Source: Ornithodoros turicata (lineage: Eukaryota; Arthropoda; Arachnida; Ixodida; Argasidae). Taken from it: a DNA stretch of 64,000 bases. Location of the stretch: assembly GCF_037126465.1 (NCBI RefSeq), contig NC_088206.1, positions 8,221,187-8,285,186 on the forward strand. Reading direction: 5' to 3'. The position numbers and the translations under genes were made by a program. The notes under the pieces are model-generated. The model had not been told where the DNA came from and searched no databases. It worked only from the letters and a program-made list of their open reading frames with translations. Positions 1-12,699 of the stretch are shown here, piece after piece. The stretch's first letter is position 1; each line of letters opens with the position of its first letter.

Positions 1-294
1 TTCATCATGAATTTCGCTCACCAGCTCGCCTGCATCTATACGCCAGTCTGTCATAAACGTAGACCTATGTCTGGGGCTGCGTAGCATATGTGGAAATCAG
101 TAGTATGAGTAATGTGTATTATGTATTTATTTATTTATTTATTTTTTCGTAATTCTTAGTTTCTAGTTTAGCTTCGTTAGTTAGCTTAGTTTCTAATTGC
201 TAGATTCTACCGAACGGTAGTTTCAATAATTCCATGGTTGCCAATGGCCTAACTGCCTGTGAAACAGACTTCGAGGTGTTCTCTATTGTCTGCA

Positions 295-909
295 AAAACC
301 TGCTGTTTTTTTTTTTTTTTTGCCGCTTACCGCCCACCTTGTGGCAACGTTCAGAACTTCCTTACGTATCTCGAACACCTGTTATCCTATTGCTGCGATA
401 AAAAGCTAACAGCGATTATCAGTGGGGACTTCAATATTGATCTCCTCAAGAATACACTCAGTGCTTCTAAATTCAACGTCCTCCTTTCAAGCTACGGCTT
501 TAGCAACGTCATTGTCATTCCAACTCGAATTGCGGGGACGTCATCTACTTTGCTGGATATTATAATAACAAATTCTGACATATCTACAGCTGTTGCCGGT
601 ACAATAACGACTGATATCAGCGATCACTTCCCTGTCTTTATATCGATAAAAGTACCGGGTTCCAGTAGAATGACCGCCGTTTTTAAAGGGAAATGTATTA
701 CAGCCGCCGGCCTTGCATTATTTGTAGATGTATCGAAACAAACGGATTGGAGACCAGTCTTACAGGAAAGTGACCCAGATCATGCCTTGAATGCATTTTT
801 CCTGAAATATAAAGACGCGCATGTTATAAGTTTTCCTGTAAAAACTCACAGGATCCATAAGAAAGCGCGCAAACCATGGATTCTGCCGAATCACTTGCGT
901 AAATTCCGG
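295..909 (+). pseudogene. CR1-like LINE ORF2, endonuclease part (5' piece)
   Basis: The frame downstream of a T-rich run encodes the C-terminal half of an apurinic-type (EEP) endonuclease: YRPPCGN near the start, then SGDFNIDLL, SSTLLDIIITN and SDHFPVF, the conserved Asn/Asp and Ser-Asp-His blocks of non-LTR elements. The reading continues to HLRKFR at 909, where an I-like LINE has inserted; the same protein resumes at 2245 as RKRNKLF. The N-terminal endonuclease residues are missing, so this copy is 5' truncated. It makes the nick used for target-primed reverse transcription in active relatives. Confidence 0.8.
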
Positions 910-2240
910 CAGAAGCGAGAGAGACTCCGCTTGCTATCCAGCGCTTTAATGCGACGAGCCGTCACTATCTCCGTTTGTTGGCTCATCACCGGCGGCACCA
1001 TTTACTGCTGAAGCTTTCCCGTCGCAGGAATAACAAGTTCAGGTCCTACATTCAACGGCTAAAGCCTCACCTGCCACGTTTTCAAGTTGAACCCCAGGCG
1101 CGTTCAACTCCTCCTTGGACCCTCCCTCTGCCATCTGCTTCACTATCCGTTCCCGGGCTGCAGAGAAAGGATGATGTCGCTGCAGGTGTGTCCAAGGTGC
1201 TCACACTGGATATGATGAGCGAGCTGTATGCAGGCTTTACTCCTGTTTTTACGAATGGCTCGTCCACAAAAGCCAGCTCTGCATGCGCCTATATTATTCC
1301 GTAAAAAGACATAACTGGTATCTACCGTCTCTCGCATCTGACGTCGTCAACATGTGCAGAGCTATACATGCTTTGCTCTTTGCCATGCGCAAGATCCTGC
1401 AGTGTTCAGCTCCTCGGCCATGTGTCTTCTACACAGACTCGAAAGTTGCTATCCAATGCCGCAACAATGGGCTTTCGAGGGCCTCTCATGTCCATTGTTG
1501 CTGACGTGCTTGAAACTTACAAGGAGCTGCTGGACCTGGGCCACTGCATAGTATTACAGTGGGTACCTGGTCACGTCGGCGTACCCGGCAATGAAGAGGC
1601 CGACCGGGCGGCCCTGCGGGATCATCATATAGCTTCAGCCCACTCTATCATCTTGCCCAAAGGTGATCGTCAGGCCCTCGTCCGTGCTCTCTCTGCAGAC
1701 AAGACAAGATCACAGTGGCTGCATGACGTTACACCCTACTCTCTCTTCTCCACGCAGTGGATCCTTCTCTTTCACTGTCGCTTCCTCATCGCCTTCCGCG
1801 GCACTACGCATCCCTTCTTCACCGCATGCGGCTGAATGTTGCATTTACACCAGTTATGAGGCAGCGTCTTGGCCGTGCGCCCTCGGACCTTGGTACAGCA
1901 TGCAGTGTGTGTGCAGACTTGCACTGCACTTATGGACTGCCCGGACCACCAGCGGGAGCGGGAGATCTTGCAGCACGAACTGCATGCGATCGATCATCGC
2001 CCATTTACCATAGGCAAGGTGCTGGGCCCATGGTCCAGTCCCGCTCATACATGCCAAGGTCTGCGTCACCTTTGGGATTTCCTGTCATCAACGGGCCTCT
2101 CCACCCTGCTTTGATTACCGGACCCCTTATCATTTCCATCATCATCTCTCATCACGTACAAGTGGCACTGGGGCAGCGCCTAGCCTGCTGGTCGGCATCA
2201 GCCCCATCTCATCATCGTATCTCTATGTGTGTGTGTGTGT
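910..2240 (+). mobile_element. 5'-truncated I-like LINE tail (RNase H plus C-terminal zinc knuckle) inserted in the CR1-like LINE
   Basis: Coding starts at once (ARETPLAIQRFNATSRHYL in one frame) and includes WTLPLPSASLSVPGL, the RNase H pieces VFTNGSSTKASSA, VFYTDSKVAIQ and VLQWVPGHVGVPGNEEADRA, a Cys-rich C-terminal module (CSVCADLHC) and KVLGPWSSPAH before the stop near 2114. Several frameshifts make it inactive. The 3' end is a TG repeat at 2225-2240. Flanking CCGG at 906-909 and 2241-2244 is a short target-site duplication; removing the insert restores the host LINE frame (...LRKFR then KRNKLF...). Confidence 0.8.
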
Positions 2241-2244
2241 CCGG

Positions 2245-3693
2245 AAACGTAATAAGCTCTTTGTTCAATTTCTGAAACAGCGCACGGAAAATAACTGGCT
2301 AACCTACAAAGAATTCAGCAACGCTCTAAACAGCGTGTTGCGCGCATGCAAATTAGCCTAATTAATGCCCGGCTGACGTTGGCAAATAGAGTTGCGCTTT
2401 GGAAGAACTTGAACTCGTTACTGGAGCGAAGTCATAAATGCAACCAGATATCATCACCTATATCCATGGCAGAGTATACCATGGTCCGCAAATAGCTACA
2501 GCGTTTAATGAGCACTTCATTAAATCCACAGGTACTGGCGACTGTTACCCGGCAGTGTTCTATGACGACGCGCCAGTCCTGTCCCTTTTCTTCGGACCGA
2601 CGGACGTAAACGGAGTGTTGGCCACAACCGATGCATTAAAAAATAGCACTGCTCTAGATCCTCTTGGATTGGACTTGAAGAGCATAAAGCACGTGGCATA
2701 TGTTATTGCACCCTTGCTCACCTACATTATTAACGTAAGTATCCAGCGGAGCAGATTTCCTGCTCAATTGAAAATTGCGAAGGTGGTGCCCATATTCAAA
2801 AAGGGCGATCGCAACACGTTTTCCGACTACAGGCCCATTTCCATCTTGCCCCATTTTTCAAAGCTGATCGAGAAGGTAATGTACAAAAGACTAACCTGCT
2901 TCCTTGAAAAGAACGGCATTCTGTCGCCGATGCAGTACGGCTTTAGACAAAACAAGTCAATTGAACATGCACTTATTCGACATAAAGAGTTTATTCTACG
3001 TAATTTCGAATGCAAGAAACACCACCTTAGGTCTGTACATAGACTTTTCCAAGGCGGTTGACACCATTAATCATGGTCTACTACTTCCAAAGTTAGAACA
3101 CCAATGGTGTACGCGGCTCGTCCCTTCTCTTTTTTCAGGCTTACGTATCCGGTCGCAGTCAGTTCGTTTCGTTAAGTCATTCTGATGTTTTCATCCCTCT
3201 CCGCATAAAGACAGGGGTGCCACAGGGAAGCATTCTAGGCCCCCTGTTGTTCTTAGTTTACATAAACGATATCGCAACACTTCACCCGGAGATAGTACTT
3301 TATGCCGACGATGTATCCTTCCTAGTTGACGGGAAAACACGCGATGATGTTCATCAATCTGCCGACCTCGTGTTACAGGAAATCAATACCTGGGCCTCTC
3401 TCCACCATCTTACAATCAACATTGATGAAACGGTTGCAGCGCCGTTTGCGCCACGTGGACACAACGTCTTGATCTTGGCCGGGATCTGTTACATGGAGAT
3501 TCCAAGGTCAAGTTCACAGACAGCACAAAAATCTTGGGCGTCACATTTGACAGTAAGCTATTGTGGCCCGACCATATTTCTGATGCCGCTTCTCAGATTA
3601 GTCGGACACTCGGTTCGCTCAATAGATACAAGTCGTCACTCCCAGCATGTTATAACCCTCTTCATATACCTAAGGAAAACATTTGATCGATAA
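2245..3693 (+). pseudogene. CR1-like LINE ORF2, reverse transcriptase part (3' piece)
   Basis: This continues the endonuclease piece across the insertion. Early text is ENNWLTYKEFSNALNSV, then [69 protein letters not shown] and the catalytic [10 protein letters not shown] (YADD). The 3' part reads [19 protein letters not shown]. Stops near 2362 and frame changes near 3020, 3180 and 3450 show it is dead. No 3' terminal repeat is visible; the element fades out after about 3690. Family: CR1/L2 group by motif style, not by search. Confidence 0.85.
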
Positions 3694-3962
3694 ACATTTG
3701 AGACCGGAGATGTCCAACTGTATGCATCCAGTCTTTATTCTTCAGTCAGGTTTTTCGCGCATAGCTAGTAGATCTACGGCACCTGGGAGTCACATTTTAC
3801 TCGTATTTCGAGCCTGTCCGAGAATATGTTGGCATGCTGCGAAAACGCGCCGCTGTTGATGTTTTCACGCCTTCCTACATACGATGGGGAAACTATCATC
3901 GGTCTCGTTCGCCTTTTTAAAAGCGCAACACATGATCATGATCATCACTTGATCATTCTGGC

Positions 3963-4537
3963 CACAGGGGTGGCATCCAATGTATTCCTCCGTAGACGAA
4001 AGCGTGCTGGGCGAACGCAATGCATCCTGGACAGGTCCTGGTCGCACGTCACAGCAAACGTCAAGGCACACGTGACCTTAAAGATGGCGGCGCCCGTGAT
4101 CGGCGGCCAAACCGTTTGTAAACAATGCGGTTGTTGTTTCTGGACGACGTTTTGGATGTTTTTCGATCACGGTAATTATTTTTATCCGATAATCTTGCAG
4201 TAAAACGCGCAGTTTTGCACACAAAGCCTCGTATTGTTGACTTCCAAAGATGTGATGACTAGTGCGCGTTAAGATTTACCGAGCCGATGCCATGTACTTA
4301 AACTAAGGAGAAATGGGCTACCATGTTGCGGAAGAAGCACCGCATAGTTTACGCTAGCAAAATGCGGTAATCTCTTGGTGTTATGACGGTGAAAATATGT
4401 CGGTAAGCGGCAAAAAGACATCACATGACCTGAAAATGACGTTTTCTATGACGTGCGACCAGGACAAGATGGCAGTTTTGCCAAAAGCACCCGCTTGAGG
4501 GTAGTTACAACAATGGCGGGTTTGTGTCACCCCTGTG
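3963..4537. mobile_element. hAT-type MITE, copy 1 (575 bp)
   Basis: The ends are CACAGGGGTG and CACCCCTGTG, flanked by ATTCTGGC and ATTCTGAC, a 7/8 match to an 8-base target duplication typical of hAT elements. There is no transposase. Most of the body (CGTTTGTAAACAA, AATTATTTTTATCCGATAAT, GACGTGCGACCAGGACAAGA and more) recurs at 57897-58488. Confidence 0.8.
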
Positions 4538-5289
4538 ATTCTGACACAGCACATACCATGTGACACGCTACTTTGAAAAACTTCGCACTATCACCACAAG
4601 TGGCGCTGACTGCCATAAACAGGAGCGCCCTCTGGCCCAGCCGGACAACCCTATATACCCAGTAACATTGGCTCTGAAGCATAGCCGATGAAACATTCCA
4701 ACCGTCTTCATAATTAAGACAACGCTGTTGAAGCGTAGTCTATTCTATTTTATTTTTTTCGTTTCTTCTTTTTTTCACATTAAAGGGACCCAGACTGGGG
4801 AGATCAAATTGGACCTTCGTGTCAGCACGCCAAAGTGGAATCCGAATCAGTGTCCTCTATAGGACTTTCAGTAGAATTATATTTCATATTTGCGTTTCTT
4901 CTTGTGCAGCGGTGAAAATTTAGATTGAATCCTTCTGAAACCGTACCTCTATAAGCCAGGAAGCACAAGAACAAAATTTTTAAGTCATTTCGCAGCCATT
5001 GAATACCTACGTTGCGATGCAGAGGAGCTAACTCAAGCAGCGCCGCTGTCGCCAACACTCGGTCCCAATGTCGCTAGTGTCGCTGTCAGTGACACTTAGA
5101 ATTGCCGCTGAGCATTCTGAAATATATAGAACGAACTGTTAAAAAGGTGTCGTAATTTTGTGGTCTGGAAGGAAAGGTTTTATTTTTATTTATTTTATTT
5201 ATTACAATGCCTCAAGGTTCCTATGAAGGGCATTGCCAGTGAAATACGAATACAGGGGGAGAGGGGAGGGGGGATAGCCGAAGCTCTTT

Positions 5290-5614
5290 GGCTGCACGTA
5301 GAACATGTGTCTACAAGTCCCAAACGTCGCCACACCAGCTCTGGACAGAGGCTGCATCGACTCAATATGGCTTCCACCCCGCAGTTCAGACACAATGTTT
5401 CACCAGCTCGTGTTCCAACTGCGACATGGTGGCAAGCATTCAACACGTCCTCATCTACTGCCCTCTATACAGTTCGGAGAGAGCAATGCTGTCGTCCCAA
5501 CTGTACCCGTATAAACAACAAGCTGCTCAGCCTTGCAGCCGATCTTGGGTCCTTGTTCTAACCCTGTGCAGCACCGTCAATGCCTGCACTCATTCTATCT
5601 GTTCTTGTCGTCTA
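5290..5614 (+). pseudogene. I-like LINE C-terminal fragment
   Basis: The frame includes CSNCDMVASIQHVLIYCPLY, a C-x2-C...H...C module found at the C-terminus of RNase H-bearing LINEs, followed by SERAMLSSQL. In another frame, GPCSNPVQHRQCLHSFYLFL corresponds to the GPWSNP...HRQAL...FL block seen at 21370-21627. The coding text is cut at 5616 by a MITE and continues at 6152 (SIPDCL...). Frameshifts are present. Confidence 0.6.
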
Positions 5615-5616
5615 TA

Positions 5617-6149
5617 CACTCTAAGAAAAAAGGAGTACTTTTACTCCTTTTGGGGAGTAATTGCATTGCCACAAAAAATAGTCCCTTTCGGGAGTAAATG
5701 CACAGGGGTAAATGAATGTCACAGAGTGAAGACCGCATTTCACGCGCTGTCGTAAGAGTCCCAGGTACATAATTGGTGCGCATGCATGAAAATATACTTT
5801 GAAGCAAACCGTCAACCGTGATATATCGAGTGATATAAAATCTTGCGCCATACTAGGGCACAATTTGCGAAGACAGATGCGCTAACTGTTTCTTACTCTG
5901 TGTGGCTGGAAAATTGCTACGTTGTCTGAGTTATACAGCCTTATGCCCTTCAAATTGACCAAGGGCACATATTTACGGTGACTGTTGCATTCAGGAGACC
6001 ATTCGCGAAGTTTAGTGACAATTTGCAATCCTGGGGAGTAAATGTCGGGACTAAATGTTGGGTTAGGGGACTAAAATGGGGAGTAATTGCACACTAGGGG
6101 AGTAGAAGCTGCAATTACTCCCCGTTTTACTCCTTTTTTTCTTAGAGTG
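5617..6149. mobile_element. TA-flanked MITE with GGAGTA/TACTCC repeats (533 bp)
   Basis: Inverted ends CACTCTAAGAAAAAAGGAGTA and its mirror TACTCCTTTTTTTCTTAGAGTG lie between TA and TA. Inside, GGAGTAA, GGGACTAAA and TTACTCC words recur near both ends. It interrupts a LINE tail so cleanly that deleting it with one TA restores the frame. There is no coding capacity. The terminal CACTCTAA word is shared with the 27984-31732 element. Confidence 0.85.
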
Positions 6150-6151
6150 TA

Positions 6152-8600
6152 TACCAGACTGCTTGAACTCCTCTGACATCATAGCTTTTGCCATGAATGC
6201 GGAGATGTGATCTTCACAGCACTATATACATCTCCGGTGGCCGACCGGATTAACTATACTATCCCCATCAGTTAGGACGCACCCGGGTGTGTGATATCTC
6301 ATTTGCGTGTGCCATATATATGTGTGTGCGAGTACGTATGCCTCATCTTTTTTCATCTTCATCCCACTCATATATTAACCCACATGCACTGAGGTATGGT
6401 ACCGCTACTGTTGCGGTGATTCACCTCATCCCATCGTCATTTATGTAGTTGTTGTTGTTGTTGTTGTTCAGAGGCAGAAAAGTAGGGTAGATTCAGTAAT
6501 CAGCAACCTTCATTTTAAAGAAGACAGACAGACAAGGGTCATAAATGAGGCACAGTACGAGGTCTCCCTACTCCAGTAAAGGGATTGGTTCCCTTTAGAC
6601 AGTTAGGCGAAACATGTATTTGTATTGTTTGAATTCAATAAATCATCCGTTTTATGAGTGATCTGTACCAAAACGTACGAGCAAGCACCAAGTTCCCGTT
6701 TGTTTTTGGTCGGGGAATTCGCTCGAAATACTCGGCGAAAACCTGGAAAAGTCGGGGTATTTGGGGGCTGCAGTTTAGTAGACACCTCGTTAACCCTGTG
6801 GCAGAACATCTCATTTTTCCTATACACGTGTCGAAAGGATACTGATCTATGGTGGGATCACGCATAGTAGTATCACACGTATACTTAAATATCCTGGAAG
6901 CCTGTTCAAATCCTGCCTGATTGCGCGGACGGTCTCCATACCTTCTCTCGATCCGCAGTCTTTGACCCACTGCTGATAGCAACCTCTTTGCTGTTATTGT
7001 TGTCGGTGCCCAAGAAGCCTTTCAGACCGGAAGCCCTTTCATATACGTCTCGTTACGCGACGCCCTTTGTGATCTTGATCAGGATACGCGTCACTGCTTT
7101 TTCTTGCCGGTCGTCGTCCCGATATCGAGTTTTCATTCAGTCCCATATTCTCCCCTTCCGGTCTTTGGTCTTATTTTGACTCCCAATTTGCTCTTGATCC
7201 CAGGAGCGCTGTTCAATTTCGTCCCACGCAGTTTCCAATTCGATATAGCCACACTCAGACACTCGTTGCGCCTAACAAGGCTCTGTCAGTTTCGCTGTCA
7301 TTTCCGATTGGTATGGTTAGCGGGTTGTGAATAGAATTTTTCTGGTTGGGCACGGATATTGAATCAGCGTTGAGGGTAGAGAGTTCTGTTGATGTGTTTG
7401 GGGCACTAGCGTTCTTTTGTCCTGACAGTCCATCTGGTTCTTTTAATTGCCGATCTTTGCGCGAGAAGTTTTTGCGCAAGTTTTGCGTGGCAAGTTTCGT
7501 GTACTTTAAACTCTATTAAACTCGCCTTTTTTTGTTAAATTGCGCAAGTGGGTTCATTCTTTGTTTGTTTTGCCAACATTCCTATTCAAGCATGCACTTG
7601 GAGAAACAATTTTAATTCGTACGCTTTGTTATTAGTTTCAGTGTTAGTTTCCGTGTTTTGTATATTTGCAGTTCTGGCGGATTGAGATCACTATGCGATT
7701 TCTGGAGCCACAGTGTTGGATGTGTGCGTTTCTGTTTGTTTGTTTATTTTGCGAACTACAAAAGTATGCCAAGTGGCATTGCTTATTTTTAAGCCAGTTA
7801 TTCGACAGTATTTAAAATTTTTCATAAGGCCTTAGAAAAATGAAAACAAAAGAAAAATTATATGAAAAATAAATTAGTTGCGTTATTTACAGCACTGTTT
7901 TGATGCACTCCTATAGGCATGTGTCTTTCAGACGCTTCAATTTTTTTCCCTTCGGGAAACCAAATTGTTCAGGACAGCTTGCCATTCGACCACTGACGCG
8001 AGAATTTTCTCTCTCTCTCTCACACACACAGACGCACAGACAACGAAAAGGATGTAGCACAGGACACCTTTAAAAGGTACGTTAGGAATCAAAGCATTTG
8101 GCTCGCAGGAACAGGCAGAGTCTTCCAGGTTACTAAGACTTCGCCCTAATGGACAACTTCAGAAAATCCCAGAGTGCTTTGTGCCGCTTTGAACTGTGGG
8201 AACTTGTGTTTTCGGAAAATAAGGAGAAGGTCCCCAAACTGTTTCGAGTTCTCCCGCCTACCATTCCACAACCACCCAACCCTTCGTCCATGACGGTAAG
8301 CGCCCAATATCGTGCGCAAGGAGCATTGGGATTTCCTGAGCCGTCTGTTATGCATGAGTGCTTACGTGTAGAGCTGTTTGTAACCGCCCTTCGCGAACAC
8401 TCGCAAAAGTAAGCTGATCTCATTTTTGATTATAAAATGGGCAATGGGATGATGATATGTACAGTGGAGGGTGAAGTAACAATGCCCAACGAACAGCGCA
8501 ACGCTATATACAAACAAAGGCAGACATCGCACTCAACGCAATGTTGCTGTTCTGTCTACGAACTCTTCAGCAGAACCTAAGGTTGACGTACCAAATTGGT
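6152..8600. other. No supportable gene; LINE end, microsatellite
   Basis: The first bases finish the LINE fragment interrupted at 5616. A (GTT)n microsatellite lies at 6448-6469. Short frames at 6603-6982, 7255-7479 and 8133-8423 are open on both strands, lack splice sites in a consistent order, and match nothing I recognise. (TC)n/(AC)n runs occur at about 8010-8030. Confidence 0.5.
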
Positions 8601-8639
8601 CAGCAGTTAGTTTTGACGGTGTGCAGGGAAGTACAGTGC

Positions 8640-8805
8640 CTATGCACAGGGTCCCCCTGGTGGTGGTGGTGGTGCTGCTGCTGCTTCTGCTTCTGAAAGA
8701 AGTCGCCGTTGTCGGCCTGAAATGGGCAACGTCACGAATAACGCTCTGGGGGAATGTGCGTCCTGGACCGACTTCTACGCGAACTGTGCCGCTATATGTC
8801 TGAAA
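8640..8805. repeat. SINE-like fragment with (GGT)n head
   Basis: A (TGGTGG)/(CTGCTG) run is followed by GGGCAACGTCACGAATAA, then GGGGGAATGTGCGTCCTGG and CCGACTTCTACGCGAACTG. The same order of blocks is present at 53503-53632. The CGTCCTGGRCCGACTTC core is also found in the SINE family at 12420-12659. Confidence 0.6.
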
Positions 8806-8959
8806 GTGCATGAGGGAAACCCAAGATAGTGGTGGAGCACAGGACCCGAAAGATCCGTAACGAGGCGCCAGAACCAATCCAATCAAAGGAAATCGAGAAC
8901 GGCGCGTGGTCAACAGCCCATGGTTGTCATTCTCCATTTTATGTTATTTTTTGTTACAC

Positions 8960-11080
8960 CAAACCGCCCATGGTTGTCATGAGAATCCTGGCGTCCGTGT
9001 GACAAAGAAGTGAAAGACCATATGTCTGTTGCGCAGTGATATTGATGCGTAGCATTCGACACGCCTCAAGCTCCAGAAGCATATATCTCAAGAAGTGAAC
9101 ATCATCATTTCATCTTTCCACCCGATTACGGCTGTCTTTACTCCTCCGACCGCGACGCAAGAGCTATTGTCACCCTCGAGGAACAGCTGTGCACAGAATT
9201 CGCAGCTGACGCATGACGTTTTTTATCCTTTACGTAACTTTTATAATAAAGCTGTCAGAGCTACCTAGATGCGGTCTCCACAGGTGGGTTACGCGGCCAG
9301 GTTGACCTCCTGTGGGAAAGGGTGCGTAACCGCTGGACGACTAATTACTTGAAATTCATTAATTAACTAATTAATTGGATGCTTTCGGGGGAAACTCGAG
9401 AGAACAGAATTGGAGCCAGCCATTATTTAAATCCATCCTCTGTTTAAATATCCTGAAGCGAGTACGTACCTTAAGATATAAATCGCCAAACTTTGGTATG
9501 CAAATGAGGCGAAACCAGACCTACGCACTACTCGAGCGTGGAAACGACATCGCGTCGTCCTATCTGGGCCGGAAAGCGGTCTATCTAGCCAACAGATCAG
9601 CGCCTACTCCGATTGGTTGCGTCCAACTCTGCTGTCTTGCATTTTCGCGAAAACATCCAGTTAGAAAGTTAATCAATGAATTTTAGGTAATTACAGCACT
9701 AGTTACTAGTAGTTCTGCTGATAGTTACTACTAGTTACTATTACTATTTAGATGTTACGAAAGTTACGAAAATGGCATTAGTGCTGTTCTCACAGTTTCT
9801 AAAAAAATAAAAAAAATCTGTAAAAAATAAAAAAAATACTCTGAAGGTACTGCGAGAATAGTTAGGAAGCAAGCGAGCCTGGTGATATGATCCATACAGA
9901 AGAACCCAGAGACGAGGGAGCACCCTAGAGGTCGTTCATGCTACGTCATGCCACTTGATGACAATACACTGTGCACATTGTACGCACAATACAAACGCAC
10001 ACACCAGACACCACGTCAGATGATCGATCCTCGTCTCCACATTGCAGGACCTTCCCAGTGCCAGAAGGCACTCTTCATGGAATAAACAATTGCTCATGAT
10101 GTACGTTTTCAAAAGCAAGTGTCACCTTCAACCGTTTCTAGCAACCCGTAGCAGAATACGTAGAACAATGGCACAAAAAGCTGAGGACTCCCAACGGGCG
10201 ACCTCTTGTCCCGTTCCCCAAGAAGATTCAATAAAGGAGCCACACGACAGAGTCCCCGTCTCCTCCGAAAAACCGAGTTATTTAAGAAGATATGCTATAC
10301 AACGTATGGTTCCTTATTTTGTCCAAAAGTTACACCACGGACAAACTGATAATAATGATAATTACTAAGAGCCAAGAGCCTTGACGTTACGAAAGCCCCC
10401 AATACGAATCCCCCATAGACCCAGCAGACATTCTCTAACCGTCGCCAAAGCACAGAAACCGTTTCGAAACTATAGTTCCCTAATTTGTTTCTGCACACCG
10501 GGACGTCGTTAATGCTTGCCAAATTCGATTAACGCGAGTCCGCACAAATTTCCACGCCCTGCTGCTCTTTCAACGATAAGGGTATAAGGTCAAGAAGTGG
10601 TGGCACCTCGCAGTTCGGATCGCGTCCCATTTCCCGTTCCCTATAACCCTATAGTTTGGCGCACAAGCAGCCTCATTTATCATGGACTGGGCTGCGCTGT
10701 CCGCTTCAGCGAACATCTAATGAGGCACACAACTCGTTTTCCATTTGGAATCGGGTCTGTCGTGCCGGAAGTTCCTACCTCCTTCGTGACTTCCGGGAGG
10801 AGGTTCGGCACCCGTGAGGAACAGCTTCCCTGCCGTGCCCTCTTTTTGTGTTTCATGTCGGCGCTCCTGTCGCGACGGACGGTGGTTGAGAAGAGTGGCG
10901 ACAAATCGTCGAGTGAAATTAGGAGGACATCCCTCCGGAGCAAGTTCGTCGGGGAGAGAGGGACAATACAGTGAGCCCTTGCTCTTCGTTTTAGGTGAGA
11001 GCGGGAATATTTTTGAAACGTAATGTGGTGAAGCGTTGCGCATTGTATCGTCCCGCGGTCTTCAAAAGAGGTCCGCTGGG

Positions 11081-11130
<50 letters not shown>

Positions 11131-12400
11131 TCCTCGTCGCCAGTTGAAGTGACATGAGTACGTGGGTACACTGTTTGTTTTACGGAGGCCAGAACCCGAA
11201 TGCTCACGAGACTCGCCAGTCCACATTGTCGTCATCGCTGCCTGTGGAACTGCAGCGCCACTACAAAACAAACGTGCAAAGAAAAAAAAAAAAATTAAGA
11301 ACGCCCTTTTCGGGCGACATGTCCGCCATGTTTTGGGAGATGCAATTTACTTTGTTCACTTTTAGTTTATTAATTTCATTTAATTAATGGATTAGTCTTT
11401 AAATGAGTAAAAAATTAGTCAAAATTTAACTGTTATATAATCGATCCTTAAAGTAATTACATTAATGTAATTAATATAACCCTGCACCAAACATAGTGTA
11501 CTCTGGACATGTGCTTGCTGTCGCAACATACTGTGTCTACACTCTTAATGTACCAGCGGAATTGGAAATGCAACAACCTGAAATGGCAGCCATAACGAAA
11601 TCCAAGAATTGCAATAAAACACAATGACACAAGTTACAACTATCGTGCGAAGGCTGTTCTCTCGCGATTTATCGCTCTACTGATACAAGGCTTTCCCGCT
11701 TTACGAAATAGCCCCGCACAATACCCTTCACTTCAAGACAAACAAAAACAAATAAACAAAATAAAATATAAAATAAAACAGCTGCAATATCGACGCAGTG
11801 CACTAACACGTAGTTCTGTCGCGATCAGCGAATTCCTATAAGACACTCGGGCTATAAGATTATTCGGACCATTGCAGCTGTGTACGGCTATCTTACATTT
11901 CGCATTTGAACGGTTTTGGTCCCTTTTTCCTTCCTTCTGGTCGGCTGGTCACAAGGAGAACGAATTCCTCGTTTCGCTGTCGTGCCGGGTTAGCGGCCGC
12001 GCTTGGTATGGAGTCGACGTTGCAAGCTACGTTGCGAGAACGTAGCAGGTTATCATAAAAGTTTCTCGTTGAATTCTGTGTACGGGGTAAATTTCATAGT
12101 CTGCCTTCTGGCAAGACTTCTGCTACTGTGCATTGCCTTCTGCTACTGTTATATGTACTGTGTAGGGGTAAATTATTGGGAATTTGCTTGGGAATCGGGC
12201 CTGCGCGCTGAGTGCTCCATTAGGGGGGGGGGGGGATTGACAACACATTCGTTCGTAGGGGACAATAAGTTTTGATCCGCCAATTATGTGCAGGGCCAAA
12301 CAAGCAGAACGGACAGAATAGAGAAAGACACTCCTATATCGCGCGACAAATGCGGACGGTAATGTCGGAGAGCTTTTCCACGTTCATGCTGTCGGTAGCA
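8960..12400. other. No supportable gene; AT-rich patches and a CA microsatellite
   Basis: Nothing here has a convincing exon structure. 9690-9790 has TAGTTACTAGTAG-type words like those in hAT MITE ends. A (CA)n run lies at 11085-11126 and gives false open frames. An A-run follows at 11281 and a G-run at 12223-12235. Confidence 0.45.
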
Positions 12401-12419
12401 GCAAAATTATTACTGTACT

Positions 12420-12659
12420 TATTTTTAAATTTCTTGTTAGCGCCGCGAAGCAACTGTGGCTATGAGCGGCGTACAGAAGTGGACAGATGGAGAGAGGACG
12501 GCTGGAAGGAGTGGATGGACAGGGGGTTAGTATGCGTCCTGGGCCGACTTCAGGGGGAACTGTGCCGACACTCGTCTGGAAAGTCTTCGGAAAACCCAGG
12601 GAAAACCTCAGAGAGCAGAGCCGGTGACAGGACTCGAACCCGTGTCACCTCCCAGTGTC
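12420..12659 (-). repeat. tRNA-derived SINE, family A, reverse copy
   Basis: In reverse this reads GGTTCGAGTCCTGTCACCGG (box B), AGGTTTTCCCTGGGTTTTCC, CTTTCCAGACGAGTGTCGGC, the CCTCTCTCCATCTGTCCAC block and an A-rich end after GGCGCTAACA. It matches 18961-19248 in order and strand-reversed. The tRNA box A end is missing. Confidence 0.85.
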
Positions 12660-12699
12660 TACTGTACTATCAAACGAGTCCTGAAAGTCCATAGGAGGT

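Noticed and set aside
10680..11207. Minus-strand frame of 175 codons
   Set aside because: Its middle is a (CA)n repeat read as Val-Cys, overlapping frames are open on both strands, and no start or splice context was found.
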